64,000 nt of DNA from Codonopsis lanceolata (taxonomy: Eukaryota > Streptophyta > Magnoliopsida > Asterales > Campanulaceae), in the NCBI GenBank assembly GCA_013146195.2, contig CM028377.1:165023824-165087823 (forward strand). Reading direction: 5' to 3'. Position 1 is the stretch's first letter. Each line of letters begins with the position of its first letter. Both the position numbers and the translations under genes were made by a program. The notes beneath the pieces are model-generated. The model had not been told where the DNA came from and did not search any database. It saw only the letters and a program-made list of their open reading frames with translations. Of the stretch, positions 24,000-34,943 are shown piece after piece.

Positions 24000-24001
24000 A
24001 T

Positions 24002-24013
24002 TGGTATCAGAGC
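24002..24013 (+). promoter_or_regulatory. Primer-binding site, initiator Met-tRNA type
   Basis: TGGTATCAGAGC lies two bases after the LTR, the standard copia primer site. Confidence 0.93.
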
Positions 24014-24066
24014 CTAATTCTTTGAAAATTCATTTTTCCAAGCTTAACCTCTTGTGAATAGATCCT

Positions 24067-26315
24067 ATGGCTCACTATATGCTGCCTACTTCGAATACCA
24101 GCCACGTCCCAATATTGGACGAAGGCCACTTCGAAGTGTGGAAAGATAAAGTAATGAGATACATGAACTCTATTGACAACCGCTTGTGGCAATGTGTTCT
24201 AACAGGTCCTCATGTTCCAATGAAGCCCAACCTACTTGCCGAAGTAGCTAGTGGACCTCCCGAGATACCTAAATCCATGAATGAATGGACAGACGAAGAA
24301 AGGAGGCTCGTTGAACTCGACAGCAAAGCTATTCACATTATATCCAACTCTGTTGATACAAGCACATATCAACAAATCATCAGATGTAAAACTGCCAAGG
24401 AAATATGGGAAGTCTTGGTGGAATATCTTGAAGGAGATCTGCCCACCGAGACAAAGAAAAGTATAACTACATTCAACAATTCGATTCCTTCTAAAAGATC
24501 CTAAGGAGACTCTACGACAAGCCTACGTATTTTGTGAGGTAGTAAAGTTGTTATTCCTTAGGAAAAGAATATAGTGTTAAGGAAGTAAATATGAGATTTT
24601 TAGCTTCTCTAGGAAGTTTGTGGCATGTTAAAACCACTGCTATAAAAGAGTCCAAAGACTTGAACTCCATGCACCTCAGAAGTTTGTATGCGAAGTTTAA
24701 CTGCGTCTATGAGCAAGAATTGCTTCAAGCTCAAGAACAGACAAACATTTTAAACTTCCTTCCTTTTCTGCTATCTCTCAGGAAATTCCTGCCCAAGAAA
24801 ATAAACCATCTACTTCTTCAAATGAGAATGAAATTCTCTCTGACGAGCAATTTGCCATGTTCGTTAAGAAGTTTCAAAAGTTCTCAAAATTTAACAAAAA
24901 GAAGGAAGCAAACCAGCAGACTTTCAGAAAGTCTCGAAAGCTCACAAAACAATGAGTTAGTTTGCTACAACCTGCAGGAAGCTTTCGGTCACTTTGCTTC
25001 TAAATGTCCTAAGCCAAAATATGAAGCCTATAAAAGGAGACCATCTAAATCATTTTCTAAACATAGAGGTCTTGGGCCGAGGACTTAGAAGAAAACCATG
25101 TATCTACTTGGTTTGAAACTGATTCTGATGAGGATGATAGTGATGACTCACCCGAGCATGCACACATTTGCCTCGTTGCTCTAGAGTCACCTCCCACCTA
25201 TGACTCAGATAGTGAAGTTAAATACTCTCCTTTCCAAGCTAACATTGAACAATCTTCTGAAGAGCCTTCAAAAGAAGAAATCCTCAAGGATGCTCAAGAC
25301 ATGCTAGAGGAATTCAATGAATTTAGAAAGGCCTATGTTAAGTTAGCTAAAAGTCATGAGAAGCTGGGAACTGAGAAATCCATGCTGGAAGCCGAGTTAA
25401 AAACTCTCCATGGAGTCCAAAGCGGGGAAAGTATCAAGTTAAAAGAAGAGAACAAATTTCTCAATGAAAAGGTTGCTTGCCTTATTGATCATGCCAAAGA
25501 GATATCTGCTGAGAAAGATGAGTTGCAAAAGACCATCAACTCATGGAATAACTCAACGGCAGTCTTTGATCAAATTCTTGGAGATCAGAAGCCCTCAACA
25601 GATAAATCTGGGCTAGGATTCTCTGAAAGCACTTCTGGCGCAACCTCTGAACAAGAAAAAGAACATTTTACAGTGAATAATAATATTCCTGCACAATATC
25701 AGAAACCTAACAAGGGTAAAGAAGGAATTGGTTATACTGCTACTCCGTATAAATACCCTAAGGTTCAAATTATCAAGAATGGACGCTTTGAAAGCAAAGC
25801 AATCATTCTTGGAGAGAAATCGCTAAAGGTAGTGTAGACTCTCAGCGGCCCTCCACCAAAGCACCTCTGTCAAAGCAAAGGCTGCTGTTTCAAGGCCCAC
25901 AAAAAGTCTGCTCAAACCTATCAGATTCATCAACAGTACTACCGATGGTGCTGCTGCTACACAGAATGTTGATACCAAGCTTAAAGGTAAAATGTATGAG
26001 GCATCGAAGTCTACTACCAGCAAGTATACTGTTGCCAAAGCAAAGACTGCTGAGTACAGACTCAAGAAGCCTCACACAGATGCCCCTAAGCTTGCTGTTA
26101 ACAAGACTGCTAAATCAAAAGCTGCTGTTAAGAAAAATGTTCAAAAGCCTTTCAACACCCAGCTTGATCAAACAAACTTTTCTAATTTCCATCACTGTAT
26201 CTTTTGCAAATGTTTAGGCCACTTGGTCCATGAATGTCTGCTGAAATCCATCATGAAGCCTGTTGGATCCCCTATTCCAAAAATCAGGCAAGTATGGGTT
26301 CCAAAAATACGCTAA
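24067..26315 (+). pseudogene. Copia gag remnant
   Basis: It begins at ATG 24067 with an F-E-V-W-K-D-K Gag core and continues in pieces 24067-24504, 24591-25088, 25301-25837 and 25992-26315, with frameshifts between. A zinc knuckle near 24965 reads C-Y-N-L-x-x-x-x-G-H-x-x-x-x-C, so the second Cys is Leu. A second CX2CX4HX4C (CIFCKCLGHLVHEC) near 26190 is intact. A charged, coiled-coil-like stretch covers ~25301-25560. The V-W-V-P-K end of Gag is recognisable. Gag would assemble particles and bind RNA; this copy cannot be translated intact. Confidence 0.85.
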
Positions 26316-26375
26316 CCATGTGGACCCATAAGAAAAATAAAAGGGGACCATGATTTTCTTACCTCTACATCTCAG

Positions 26376-27074
26376 GTGTGCTTCATGGCTGCTTCAAGTT
26401 CAGAGAAGAAAGATGTATGGTATCTAGACGGTTGGTCGCCAAGACATATGACCGGAGAATCTTGCCTTCTCATCTCAACATCTCTCAAGCGTAGGTCCTC
26501 CACCATCTTTGGAGACAATGCTAAAGGAAGAACTATTGGCTACGGATCCATCATTCGAGGAAATCTCTCCATAGGAAAAGTCTCTCTAGTAGAAGGCTTG
26601 AAACATAATCTTCGAGCATTTCCTCCCCGTGATAAAGGACTTATCTGTCAATTCTCCTCAAACAGATGTGATATCAAGGATCCAGTCTCCTGCTCAACCT
26701 TGGTAACTGGACATAGACAAGGGAATGTCTATGTGATAGATTTGAATGCTTATGGCAAGGCTGCTAGTCTATGTCTTGTAGCAAAATCTGCTCAAGACAA
26801 AAGCTGGTTATGGCATAAAAGACTCAGCCATTTGAACTTCAAATATCTGTCTAAGCTATCCAAAGAAGGTCTAGTTAAAGGATTGCCAAAGGTCTCTACT
26901 GATCATGATCGTGCTTGTAAAGCTTGTCAACTGGGAAAGCTTTCAAAAACGTCTTTCAAGAGCAAACCAGACTCGCAACATCGAGACCTCTCGCAACTTC
27001 TCCACATGGATCTCTTCGGACCACCACTACTATCGCTATGGTGGTCACAGATACACGCTAGTAGTAGTGGATGA
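26376..27074 (+). pseudogene. Copia protease and pre-integrase region
   Basis: The protease starts with W-Y-L-D, but the catalytic D-S-G reads D-G-W, followed by R-H-M-T-G. A GAG-pre-integrase/zinc region follows, with WHKRLSHLNF and C-K-A-C-Q giving the His-His-Cys-Cys set. A reading-frame change near 27000 moves the integrase core into another frame. The lost active-site triplet lies at a CAG context, so a sequence error cannot be excluded. Confidence 0.85.
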
Positions 27075-27675
27075 TTATACAAGATATACTTGGACAGAGA
27101 TGATGTCTTCGAAAGACCACACTTACGATCTTCTCACAGCTTTGTTCAGAAGACTGCAAACGCAGAAACTCGATGAAATCAGTGATGTTCGATCAGACAA
27201 TGGTACTGAGTTCACCAATAATGGAATAGCAAAGTACTGTGATGATCACGGCATTGGTCACAACTTCTGTAAGGACACCACAGAGAATGGTGTAGAAAGG
27301 AAAACGAACACTTATCGAGGCTGCTAAAACTATGCTTCTTTGAAGCAAAGCTACCCAAACACTTCTCGGCGTAAGCCAACACGCCTTGCTTCACTTCGAA
27401 CCGATCTTTGATCAACAAATTTCACGGTAAAACACCCTATGAACTTTGGAGAGGTAAAGCCCCAAACATTGATTTTTAAAATCTTCGGTACGCAAGTGTT
27501 TAGTAGTCTACAATGGTAATGACTACAAAGCAAATTTGATAACAAAGCCGATGAAGGTGTATTTCTGGGCTATGCTTTACACTCTAAGGCTTACAGGGTT
27601 TTCAACAAAAGATCTCTAAAAATAGTTGAATCAGTTCATGTCTCATTTGATGAATTTGATTTATTAGAGCCACAC
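26905..27675 (+). pseudogene. Copia integrase core remnant
   Basis: The frame open to 27327 has V-V-D-D-Y-T-R (first Asp) and R-S-D-N-G-T-E-F (second Asp). The third-residue region N-G-V-E-R-K is shortened relative to the family. After 27327 the similarity continues in broken frames to about 27660 (F-L-G-Y-A and V-S-F-D-E). The domain would join element DNA to the genome; it is inactive here. Confidence 0.8.
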
Positions 27676-28146
27676 GTGGCTCCAAATGTTGTTGATGATT
27701 TTGTTAATGTTGAGACAGGTACCTCCCAACCATCATCCTCTCATACACCTAATCCATCTCCAGCAACTCAATCAAATATCCCTGACCATCATCTTTTATC
27801 AAATGGGTCACCAGAAGACTTCAACTCTGCTCAAGAAAACTCAAATCCAGAACCCTCTGTCTCTGAACCTGAAAATCCTTTTCTTCAACTTACCTTTGAA
27901 TCAAATTCTGAACAAAATACTCATCAAGACACAACTGATCTTCCTTCTAGTCCTCCTTCTGAACCTTGTCATGAAGAAACAACAGTAAATCATCACATTC
28001 CTGTTGTCACAAGAACATGTAAAGACCACCCAATCTCTCAAATCATTGGTGACATTCATGTTGGAGTACGGACCAGAAGATCTTCCAAAAATAAATGTAT
28101 GTTCTGTGCTGCATTCGTTTCAGAAGATGAGCCAAAAAAATATTGA
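27676..28146 (+). pseudogene. Copia integrase-RT linker
   Basis: A Ser/Pro/Asn-rich 156-codon open stretch, low in structure, ending with R-T-R-R-S-S-K-N. Such linkers usually separate integrase from RT in Sireviruses. A stop and frame change separate it from the RT. Confidence 0.7.
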
Positions 28147-28180
28147 TGAAGCTCTTAAACATCCAAGTTAGCTGGAAGCC

Positions 28181-29008
28181 ATGCAAGAAGAACTTCAGCA
28201 ATTTGAACGATGCCAAGTATGGAAGCTAGTCCCAAAACCTGCTGATCATACTATCATTGGCACAAAATGGGTGTTCAGAAACAAGAAGGATGAAGATGGG
28301 AACATCATTAGAAACAAAGCAAGACTCGTTGCACAAGGATATCGCCAAGAAGAAGGAATCGACTACGATGAAACCTTTGCTCCAGTAGCAAGATTGGAAG
28401 CTATCAGAATCTTCTTAGCCTATGCTACATACAAGGACTTTGTGCTATATCAAATGGACGTCAAGAGTGCATTTCTCAATGGTGATCTTCAAGAAACGGT
28501 TTATGTTACTCAACCTCCAGGCTTCATGGAAAAAGGAAAAGAGACTCATGTCTACAAGCTTAAGAAGGCTCTCTACGGTCTTAAGCAAGCTCCTCGTGCC
28601 TGGTATGAAACTCTATCCAAATTCTTAGTAGAACAAGGATTTGTGCGAGGAAAGATCGACACCACTCTCTTCATTCTCAAGCACAAAGGACACTCTCTAC
28701 AGGTGCAAATTTATGTCGATGATATCATCTTCGGATCTACAAATGAGAAGCTGTGCAAGCGATTCGAGACACTCATGACTGGAAAGTTCCAAATGAGCAT
28801 GATGGGAGAACTCACATTCTTCTTGGGCCTTCAAATTCAACAATCCAACAAAGGAATATTCATCAGCCAATCCAAGTATGCTAAAGAACTTGTCAAAAAG
28901 TTTGGATTGGAATTGGCAAACACCTTCGATACACCAATGGCTGCTAAATGCAAACTTACAAAAGACTTACAAGGAAAGAAAGTTGATATCACCCACTATA
29001 GGGGATAA
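28181..29008 (+). pseudogene. Copia reverse transcriptase
   Basis: A 275-codon open stretch, the best-preserved part of pol. It contains K-W-V-F-R near its start, A-R-L-V-A-Q-G, Q-M-D-V-K-S-A-F-L-N-G, L-Y-G-L-K-Q-A-P-R-A-W and the catalytic Y-V-D-D at residues 178-181. The catalytic residues look intact, but the frame ends before RNase H. Confidence 0.9.
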
Positions 29009-29049
29009 TCGGATCTCTGCTCTATCTCACCGCCAGCAGACCTGACATA

Positions 29050-29641
29050 GTGTATGCTGTTGGGGTATGTGCTAGATTTCAAGCAGACCCTCGTGAGTCA
29101 CATCTTCTTGCAGCCAAAAGAATCATTAAGTATGTATCAGATACCACCAACTTAGGTATCTGGTATCCAAGGGAATCCTCTTTCAACTTAGTTGGCTACT
29201 CAGATGCCGACTATGCTGGTTGCCAAGTCGACAGAAAAAGCACCAGTGGAACTTGTCAATTTCTAGGAGACAGGCTTGTCTCTTGGGCTAGCAAGAAACA
29301 AGCATCGGTTTCCAACAAATCCACCAGAGTACATATGCTGCTGTCAACTGCTTTGGATCAAACAACAGTTGGTGGATTACGACATCAAAGTAGCTGACTA
29401 CCCAATCATGTGTGATAACACCTCAGCAATCTCGATCACCTACAATCCCGTGATGCATTCCAAGACAAAGCATATCGATGTTCGATATCATTTTCTAAGG
29501 GACAATGTAGAAAAGAGGAACATTAGCATGAAGTACATTTCAACTGAACATCAACTGGCAGATATCTTCACAAAAGCACTAGAAGCAGACATGTTTGCTT
29601 ATCTCAGGGGAGAGCTTGGTATGCTTGACCCAACTGCTTAA
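29050..29641 (+). pseudogene. Copia RNase H
   Basis: Two overlapping frames. 29050-29397 contains S-D-A-D-Y-A-G-C and D-R-K-S-T-S-G. 29276-29641 contains C-D-N-T-S-A-I and K-H-I-D-V-R-Y-H, and ends with A-D-I-F-T-K and the pol stop. One frameshift near 29340 separates them. Confidence 0.88.
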
Positions 29642-29959
29642 ATTTAATTAAAATTTATTTTTCATCATAATATTTTGAGCAGACTTAACAACTTCTCTTA
29701 AGCAGACTTGATATTATATTTAAGCAGACTTATTACTTTTAAGAGTAAAGTCAAGAATTCATACAGTCACTGGGAGACAAAGGTAAGTTTTCTAAACTCC
29801 TAGTTTTAGAAGGTTATTTATGAAAATTGAAAGGGACTGATTTCAAATTTGGTTGAGATATTCTTCAAAAAGGTACTTTTCTCTCTCCTAAAGTCGTCAC
29901 TCATTAAGTCTTTTCAAGGAAAAGGCGTCTGACTTAAAGTCCTTTCACAAGTCTCTATG
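29642..29959 (+). other. Non-coding gap between pol and the downstream gene
   Basis: AT-rich, with repeated agcagactt motifs near 29695-29730. No coding signal. Confidence 0.5.
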
Positions 29960-30147
29960 ATTGATTTCACGTCTTTTCATTTATAAACCCTCAACCGCCA
30001 AAAACTCAATTCACAAAACTGTCTCTTACTCTTCTCTCTATAACTCCTCCTTCTCTCTAAACTTCTTGCTTCCCTTCGCACTGTTCGTGAGCAAAATCTG
30101 CAGAATCATTCTTCATTTCCATCTTCTATTTCTGCAAATCTACTCAA
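29960..30147 (+). promoter_or_regulatory. Candidate internal promoter and 5' leader
   Basis: A TATA-like box (TTATAAACC, 29981-29989) is followed by ~160 bp of C/T-rich leader without ATG before the start codon at 30148. The layout resembles an ordinary plant promoter and leader. That is an inference; no transcript evidence is available. Confidence 0.5.
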
Positions 30148-31581
30148 ATGGTAAGACGAATCTAACCTTAACTCAGTCACTAAAGTGTAAGCACAAATTT
30201 ATATATTTTCGCCTGTGAATCCGCCATTGTTGACTGTTCATAAAATTTCTTGCTCTACATCTCTTTAAACTTCAAAATTTATTGCTTGTTGCTGGTATTA
30301 GCTACATATTACTGTTCATTAACCATCGATTTCAGTTTTCTGGGTAAGATTCCGCCTGTATAAGACATTTCATATGATGTCTAGAAAAATTTCTAGGGCT
30401 TCATAGTACAATTTGCTCATATTTTGAGTTTTTAAGATTTTGCCCTAATTTATTTCCTTGAAATTCTTCAGGCTGGAACTTCTTCTACATCTGCTATTCC
30501 TGAACAGGCTCGGAGTTCAGATCTTGACATTCCGAAACTGCCCCCCACTATGTATCATCCTGGAATGTGCATCGACGAACCTTCTGTTCGAGCATATGCT
30601 TCTGGGGTCAAAATAGTCGATGACCTGAACCAGTCCGGCATTCTGCCTCTTTTCATGTTAGAAGATGCCGACTACAGCTACCTTCTAGTGGAAGAATTCT
30701 TCCAGAAGGCGATAATCAACGAATCAAGAGCTACTATCACTGCTGTCGTAAGGACCATCTCTATTACCATCACTGCATCCAGAATCGCCAAGATTATCGG
30801 CGTGGAATTCGATGGACCTACTTCTCTCATGGATGCTGAGAAAGCTTCTGCATGGTCCTACATGCGCGGGGAGAACACCCCTAAGGAGGCTCAAGCAAAG
30901 ATGAAGAGGACTCTGTTCGAAGATGACGTCTACTTCCTCAGCCATCTCTTCGACAAAAGCATGATTTTCAAGAATGGCACTCATGATGTGATGACTACAG
31001 ACCAGCTGGAATACACTTCTGCTGTCATCCTCAACATACGACTCAACTGGGCACAGATCTTATTTGAGCTGCTGTGCGATGCTATTGATGCTGTCAAAGC
31101 TTCTCTCAAGCAGAAGCGACCGTTCGTTCGACTCATCAACTCTCTTCTTCGATCCAACACGCAGTTTCATACGCGCATGATGGCCTTTGAGAAAAAGAAG
31201 GTTCAGAAATCAATCCAGTTCACCAGCACCTTCATTCTCAACTATCACAAGCTGAAGAATGAAAAACGAGCACAACTAGGTCTCTCCCCTCTACTCATAG
31301 TCCATGCTATGAATCCACCTCCACTTGTGATCATCAAGATTAACCCCGAGACAATAGTGGATGCGTTCATGGCCAAGCAGCTAGCCATGAAGCTCTCAAA
31401 GGAAGCTGCTGCAGAAGGCTGCTCCAGCAAAGCTGTCGACCCTGCTCCCTCGACAACATCCAAGAAGAAGAAGAAGACTTCTTCCGTTGAGGAGGAGCCG
31501 GTTACCAAGAAGAGGAAAATCTCTTCTTCAAGTGCTGTTGCTGCCAACCCTGCTAGCTCCCAAGCCAAGAAGAAAAGATGA
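30148..31581 (+). CDS. Post-pol gene of the Sirevirus-like element, spliced, plant-transposon-protein-like
   Basis: The ATG at 30148-30150 is followed directly by the donor GTAAGA. A 321-bp intron ends at the acceptor TTCTTCAG (30471). Exon 2 (30472-31581) stays open in phase for 369 codons, giving 370 aa. The product begins M-A-G-T-S-S. Its middle part (~30-250) is alpha-helical looking and resembles the putative plant transposon protein family (PF20167-like; from memory, to be tested). The C-terminus is Lys/Ser-rich with NLS-like K-K-K-K-K and K-K-R-K runs. It occupies the position of the so-called env-like gene of some Sireviruses, but I see no signal peptide or membrane anchor. Similar coding sequence continues beyond the stop in other frames. 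Confidence 0.65.
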
Positions 31582-32943
31582 TCACGCTGCTGCTCGCGGC
31601 TCATACGCTCTGCTCCTATGCTGTTGAGGCCGGCCGAACACTGCTCCTCTCCGCTCTCGAAAGCGTAAGTCCAAACGCATCGAACCTTCTGAACCCTTCA
31701 TTCCATTTATTCCCCCTTCATCTCCCATCTCTTCTTCATCCCCTTCTCTTACTTCTTCAACAGCCCCTGCTGCTGTTGGGGAGGAGCCTGCTGCTACCCC
31801 TTCTTCTCCTACTTCCTCATCAACCCCTGTTGTTGTTGAGGAGGAGCCCATATCTCCTGCCCCAAAGAAGAAGAAACGCAGGCTTCACAAGAAGTCTGTG
31901 GTTCCTACACCTTCTTCTCCACCTTCTCGTACCATAGACACTATCCCTTCTCCACCCTCTTCTCCCGAACCTATCTCCACCATTCCTCCCGACTCCTCTT
32001 TAGCCATCATTCCTGCTCACACAAACTCTTCTCCTTCCTTCTCTATGCCAAAAATTTTTCCTCTCTTGATCCTCACCTATCCACTCTTCTCTACCAAACA
32101 GCTTTCCTACCAGAAATCTTCCCTCCTATCTCCCAGTTCATTACCCCCGTTTCAATCTCTGCTGACTTATACCAAATTTTATTTCCCTCCATCTCTTCTG
32201 CTACTCATTCCTTTCTCTTTAATCGCTCTTCCATTTCTGATCTTTTCTACCTTTCTGACTCCCTTCCTAACTTCATTCTTCTACCTGACTATCCTTTTCC
32301 CTCTTATCTTTTAGAAGCCTCTTCTTCCTCTTCTACTTCTCCCAATGTCAGTAACTCAGATACTGACATTGAAATTGATTCTAAACCCTCTTCTCCTCCA
32401 TCTTCGACCTCTGCTGCTAACCAACCTGCTTCCTCTTCCTCCTCTCCAAACTCTGCTCCTAACCCTTCTGAAACCCATATCTCAGTCAACCTCAACCCCT
32501 CTTTCCCTCCTTCCAACACTGCTGACCCTGCTCTTCTAGACCTCCTTCGCACCAACAATACCCAGCTGGAACGGCTCAACAGCACAGTATCTTCCATGGC
32601 CCAGTAGATCGAAGTCCTAAGATATTGCTTAAATGCCACTCATGCTACAATCTTCGATATTGGAAAGATTGTTGATCAGCTGGTGAACGATACCGCTCAA
32701 GCCTTTACCACTCATCGGTTTCTCGTTCAAGACCAGCAGGCGTCTCTGATGGGTATGCTACACTCTCAGCAGATCAGCATTTGTGCCCTCTTTGACGAGC
32801 TCAAGACCGAATTGGCACAAGCTATCATCCACAGACGTGAAGTTGCTGACTTCACTGTTGTTCGCCATATTGAACGAGCTAATGAGCGAGCCGTAGAACA
32901 AAGGCGGGTTCGCCATCGTGAGGAGAGAGCTACGTACTTTTGA
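31582..32943 (+). pseudogene. Frame-shifted continuation of the post-pol gene
   Basis: After the stop at 31581 the plus strand stays coding-like in shifted frames. There is a Pro/Ser-rich stretch with K-K-K-K-R near 31870, a low-complexity Ser/Pro/Leu region, then a Gln-rich helical C-terminal part (32683-32943) ending R-E-E-R-A-T-Y-F. An in-frame TAG lies near 32606. The original product was probably much longer (exon 2 to 32943 would be over 800 codons). The low-complexity part makes the exact frame path uncertain. Confidence 0.55.
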
Positions 32944-33410
32944 AAAACGAAGCAGTACTCAAGAGAGCGCCTCACGATAATCGAATGGGTTGGTGACTAC
33001 TTAGAACGTTGACGCACCCAACCACATCTATTCCGAACATGTTGGTATTCTGTTTCTATGTTTGTTATTTCAAACTCTCTTGTTTTGAAAAACTTGTTAA
33101 ACGACTGTTTAATCACGATGACTTTATGTTTCTTTTAAGTTTAAATTACTCTATCGTATCATGATCTGGTCTATTTAAACTTCATGTTTAAATCTTTATA
33201 TTTCATGTGCTTATAGATTTAAACTCTGCTCTACTTAGTACTTGTTATTAATGTATTTATCTTGTAAGTACTTAGTCTAGCTATCTCTCTACTAAGACTT
33301 CTACTCTGAGAGGCATTTCTGCTCTTCTTAATAAAAATCTTTAAGACATGTTATTATCTCATTGCATGATTCAAAGTCTGCTAGTAGCTAAGATGATGAC
33401 CTCAACCAAA
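32944..33410 (+). other. 3' untranslated part of the copia element
   Basis: AT-rich, no ORF. It ends at the polypurine tract. Confidence 0.6.
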
Positions 33411-33420
33411 TAGGAGGAGA
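33411..33420 (+). promoter_or_regulatory. Polypurine tract of the copia element
   Basis: taggaggaga lies one base upstream of the 3' LTR start. Confidence 0.8.
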
Positions 33421-33421
33421 T

Positions 33422-34644
33422 TGTTGACTCCTATAGGTTCTAAGATTTGGTTGAGTCATCTTCTGATTCTATTGTACAGTGGCTAAAGGGTATGCGTACC
33501 GATTAGTGTGGCAACTGTCTTAGAATAAGGGTTTTTTAGAACTGTTTAGTGTTAGTTTAGGCGCGGATAAGCAGGCTTCTACAGCAACCTTGGAAGAACA
33601 GCAGACTTTGAAGTCTGCTCAAAGAGCGAAAAATCAAGAATAGCCAAATCATGGAGTTATGACACATATAGTCTTATCTAGATATTTTTTGAAATATCTA
33701 GTCAAAATATCTTCATCGGATTTCACTATAAAGAAGTCAACTCTACATGCTGACAACTATCCAGACTGTCTCCTGAAACATAAAGTCTGAAGACATTACC
33801 CCTTTTGGCTAAGAAGACTTCTCAGCTGCAATGCCTCCAAACTGAAACATTACTCTATTTTGGAATGTCTTCTCTGCACACACTGTATCTCTGATGACTG
33901 TGTCTCTTACATCTCCCAAAGCACCGAATTGCATTCAATGCAATAGAACATTGGACACAGTTCTCTCTGCCTCAGTCCAACGGTCCCAAAGATCTCTCTG
34001 GTATTTATTCAAGTTTTGAAGATCTGAAGATACAACTCTTGCGCATTAAACTCTCAAGCTTCATCTTCAACACTCAAGCATTCAAGAGATCAAAGGACAA
34101 GAACTAACACTTCACCAAACTCCCTGAAGCTGCAGATCTAGCTATCTTAAATTTGTTTCAGCTTCATCTACTTTGTTTTTTTAAAACTGTTCTTTACTTT
34201 AGCACGTGTGAGAACAATTAATCCTTGATTGTTTCTCTCACCATTATACACTTGGTTGAAAACTTATTTTGTACACGATCCATTAGAGATCTTACTTATA
34301 AACCTAGTGGATAAACAAGTGCACCTTTTAAAATCCAAAGCTAACCACTTTGGTAGTGAACGTAGTACTATTCACAGTACGAGCCACTTCTAAACTCGAG
34401 TCTTGTCGACTGCTTTTGCCATTTCTATTAGTCGCTTATGCTTAACCACTCTCGAATGTGTTGCTTAAGCGTAACTCTAGTCGATTCGTAACCTCTTCGC
34501 TTCACGCATTGCATTAACACTTCTATTTAAATCTTTTTAAGAAATCTTTAAGAAGTGTTTATAAAAGGTTTTTATAATAACACAACTAGGCTATTCAACC
34601 CCCTCCCCCTTCTAGCCTAGATTGAGCCTATTTTGGGTCCAACA
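33422..34644 (+). repeat. Copia 3' LTR
   Basis: TG at 33422 and CA at 34644, colinear with 22780-23999. Differences from the 5' LTR cluster partly at CTG/CAG triplets, for example around 33815-33845 and 34395-34480. Confidence 0.92.
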
Positions 34645-34928
34645 TCCTCTCTATCAAACTGTTCTTGATTAATAGGATGATTTTCCAAATTATCAGGGTC
34701 TTCCTGATTCTTACCAAGATTATTTATATTTTGATTTAATTATGCCAGCTTGGGATTTAAAGATCTTCGACCGTACATAAAATATCAAAATCAATTTAAA
34801 ACAATTAAAAATAATTAAAACTAAAAACTAGAAATAAAACAAAATCTTTTTGTGTTTTTTTTAATATAAAAACTGAATTTTAAAAAAACAACGCTACCAA
34901 CAAACTAACTAAGCAAACTAGCTTGTCT
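34645..34928 (-). pseudogene. Leader and gag start of a minus-strand gypsy element, truncated
   Basis: On the minus strand this follows the primer site at 34929-34943. It is AT-rich leader, then an open N/Q/E/D-rich stretch (~34750-34645) that could be the start of a Gag. It is cut at 34645 by the copia LTR. Confidence 0.45.
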
Positions 34929-34943
34929 CCGGCAACGGCGCCA
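34929..34943 (-). promoter_or_regulatory. Primer-binding site, Asp-tRNA type
   Basis: The minus strand reads TGGCGCCGTTGCCGG, the primer site common in Athila-type and some other plant gypsy elements. Confidence 0.85.

Larger units (their letters stand above)
22780..34644 (+). mobile_element. Sirevirus-like Ty1/copia retrotransposon, 11.9 kb
   Basis: LTRs of 1220 and 1223 bp begin TGTTGACTCC and end CCAACA. An initiator-Met primer site follows the 5' LTR and a polypurine tract precedes the 3' LTR. Between them lie gag, protease, integrase, RT and RNase H in copia order, all in broken frames, then an extra gene downstream of pol. The long Gag with two zinc-knuckle-like regions, the element length and the post-pol gene fit Sireviruses. 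The LTRs differ by several percent by eye. The 5-bp flanks AGCGT (22775-22779) and TCCTC (34645-34649) do not match. Confidence 0.9.

Noticed and set aside
30148..31581. Genuine envelope glycoprotein
   Set aside because: No signal peptide, Cys-rich ectodomain or membrane anchor is visible; the protein is basic with NLS-like runs.
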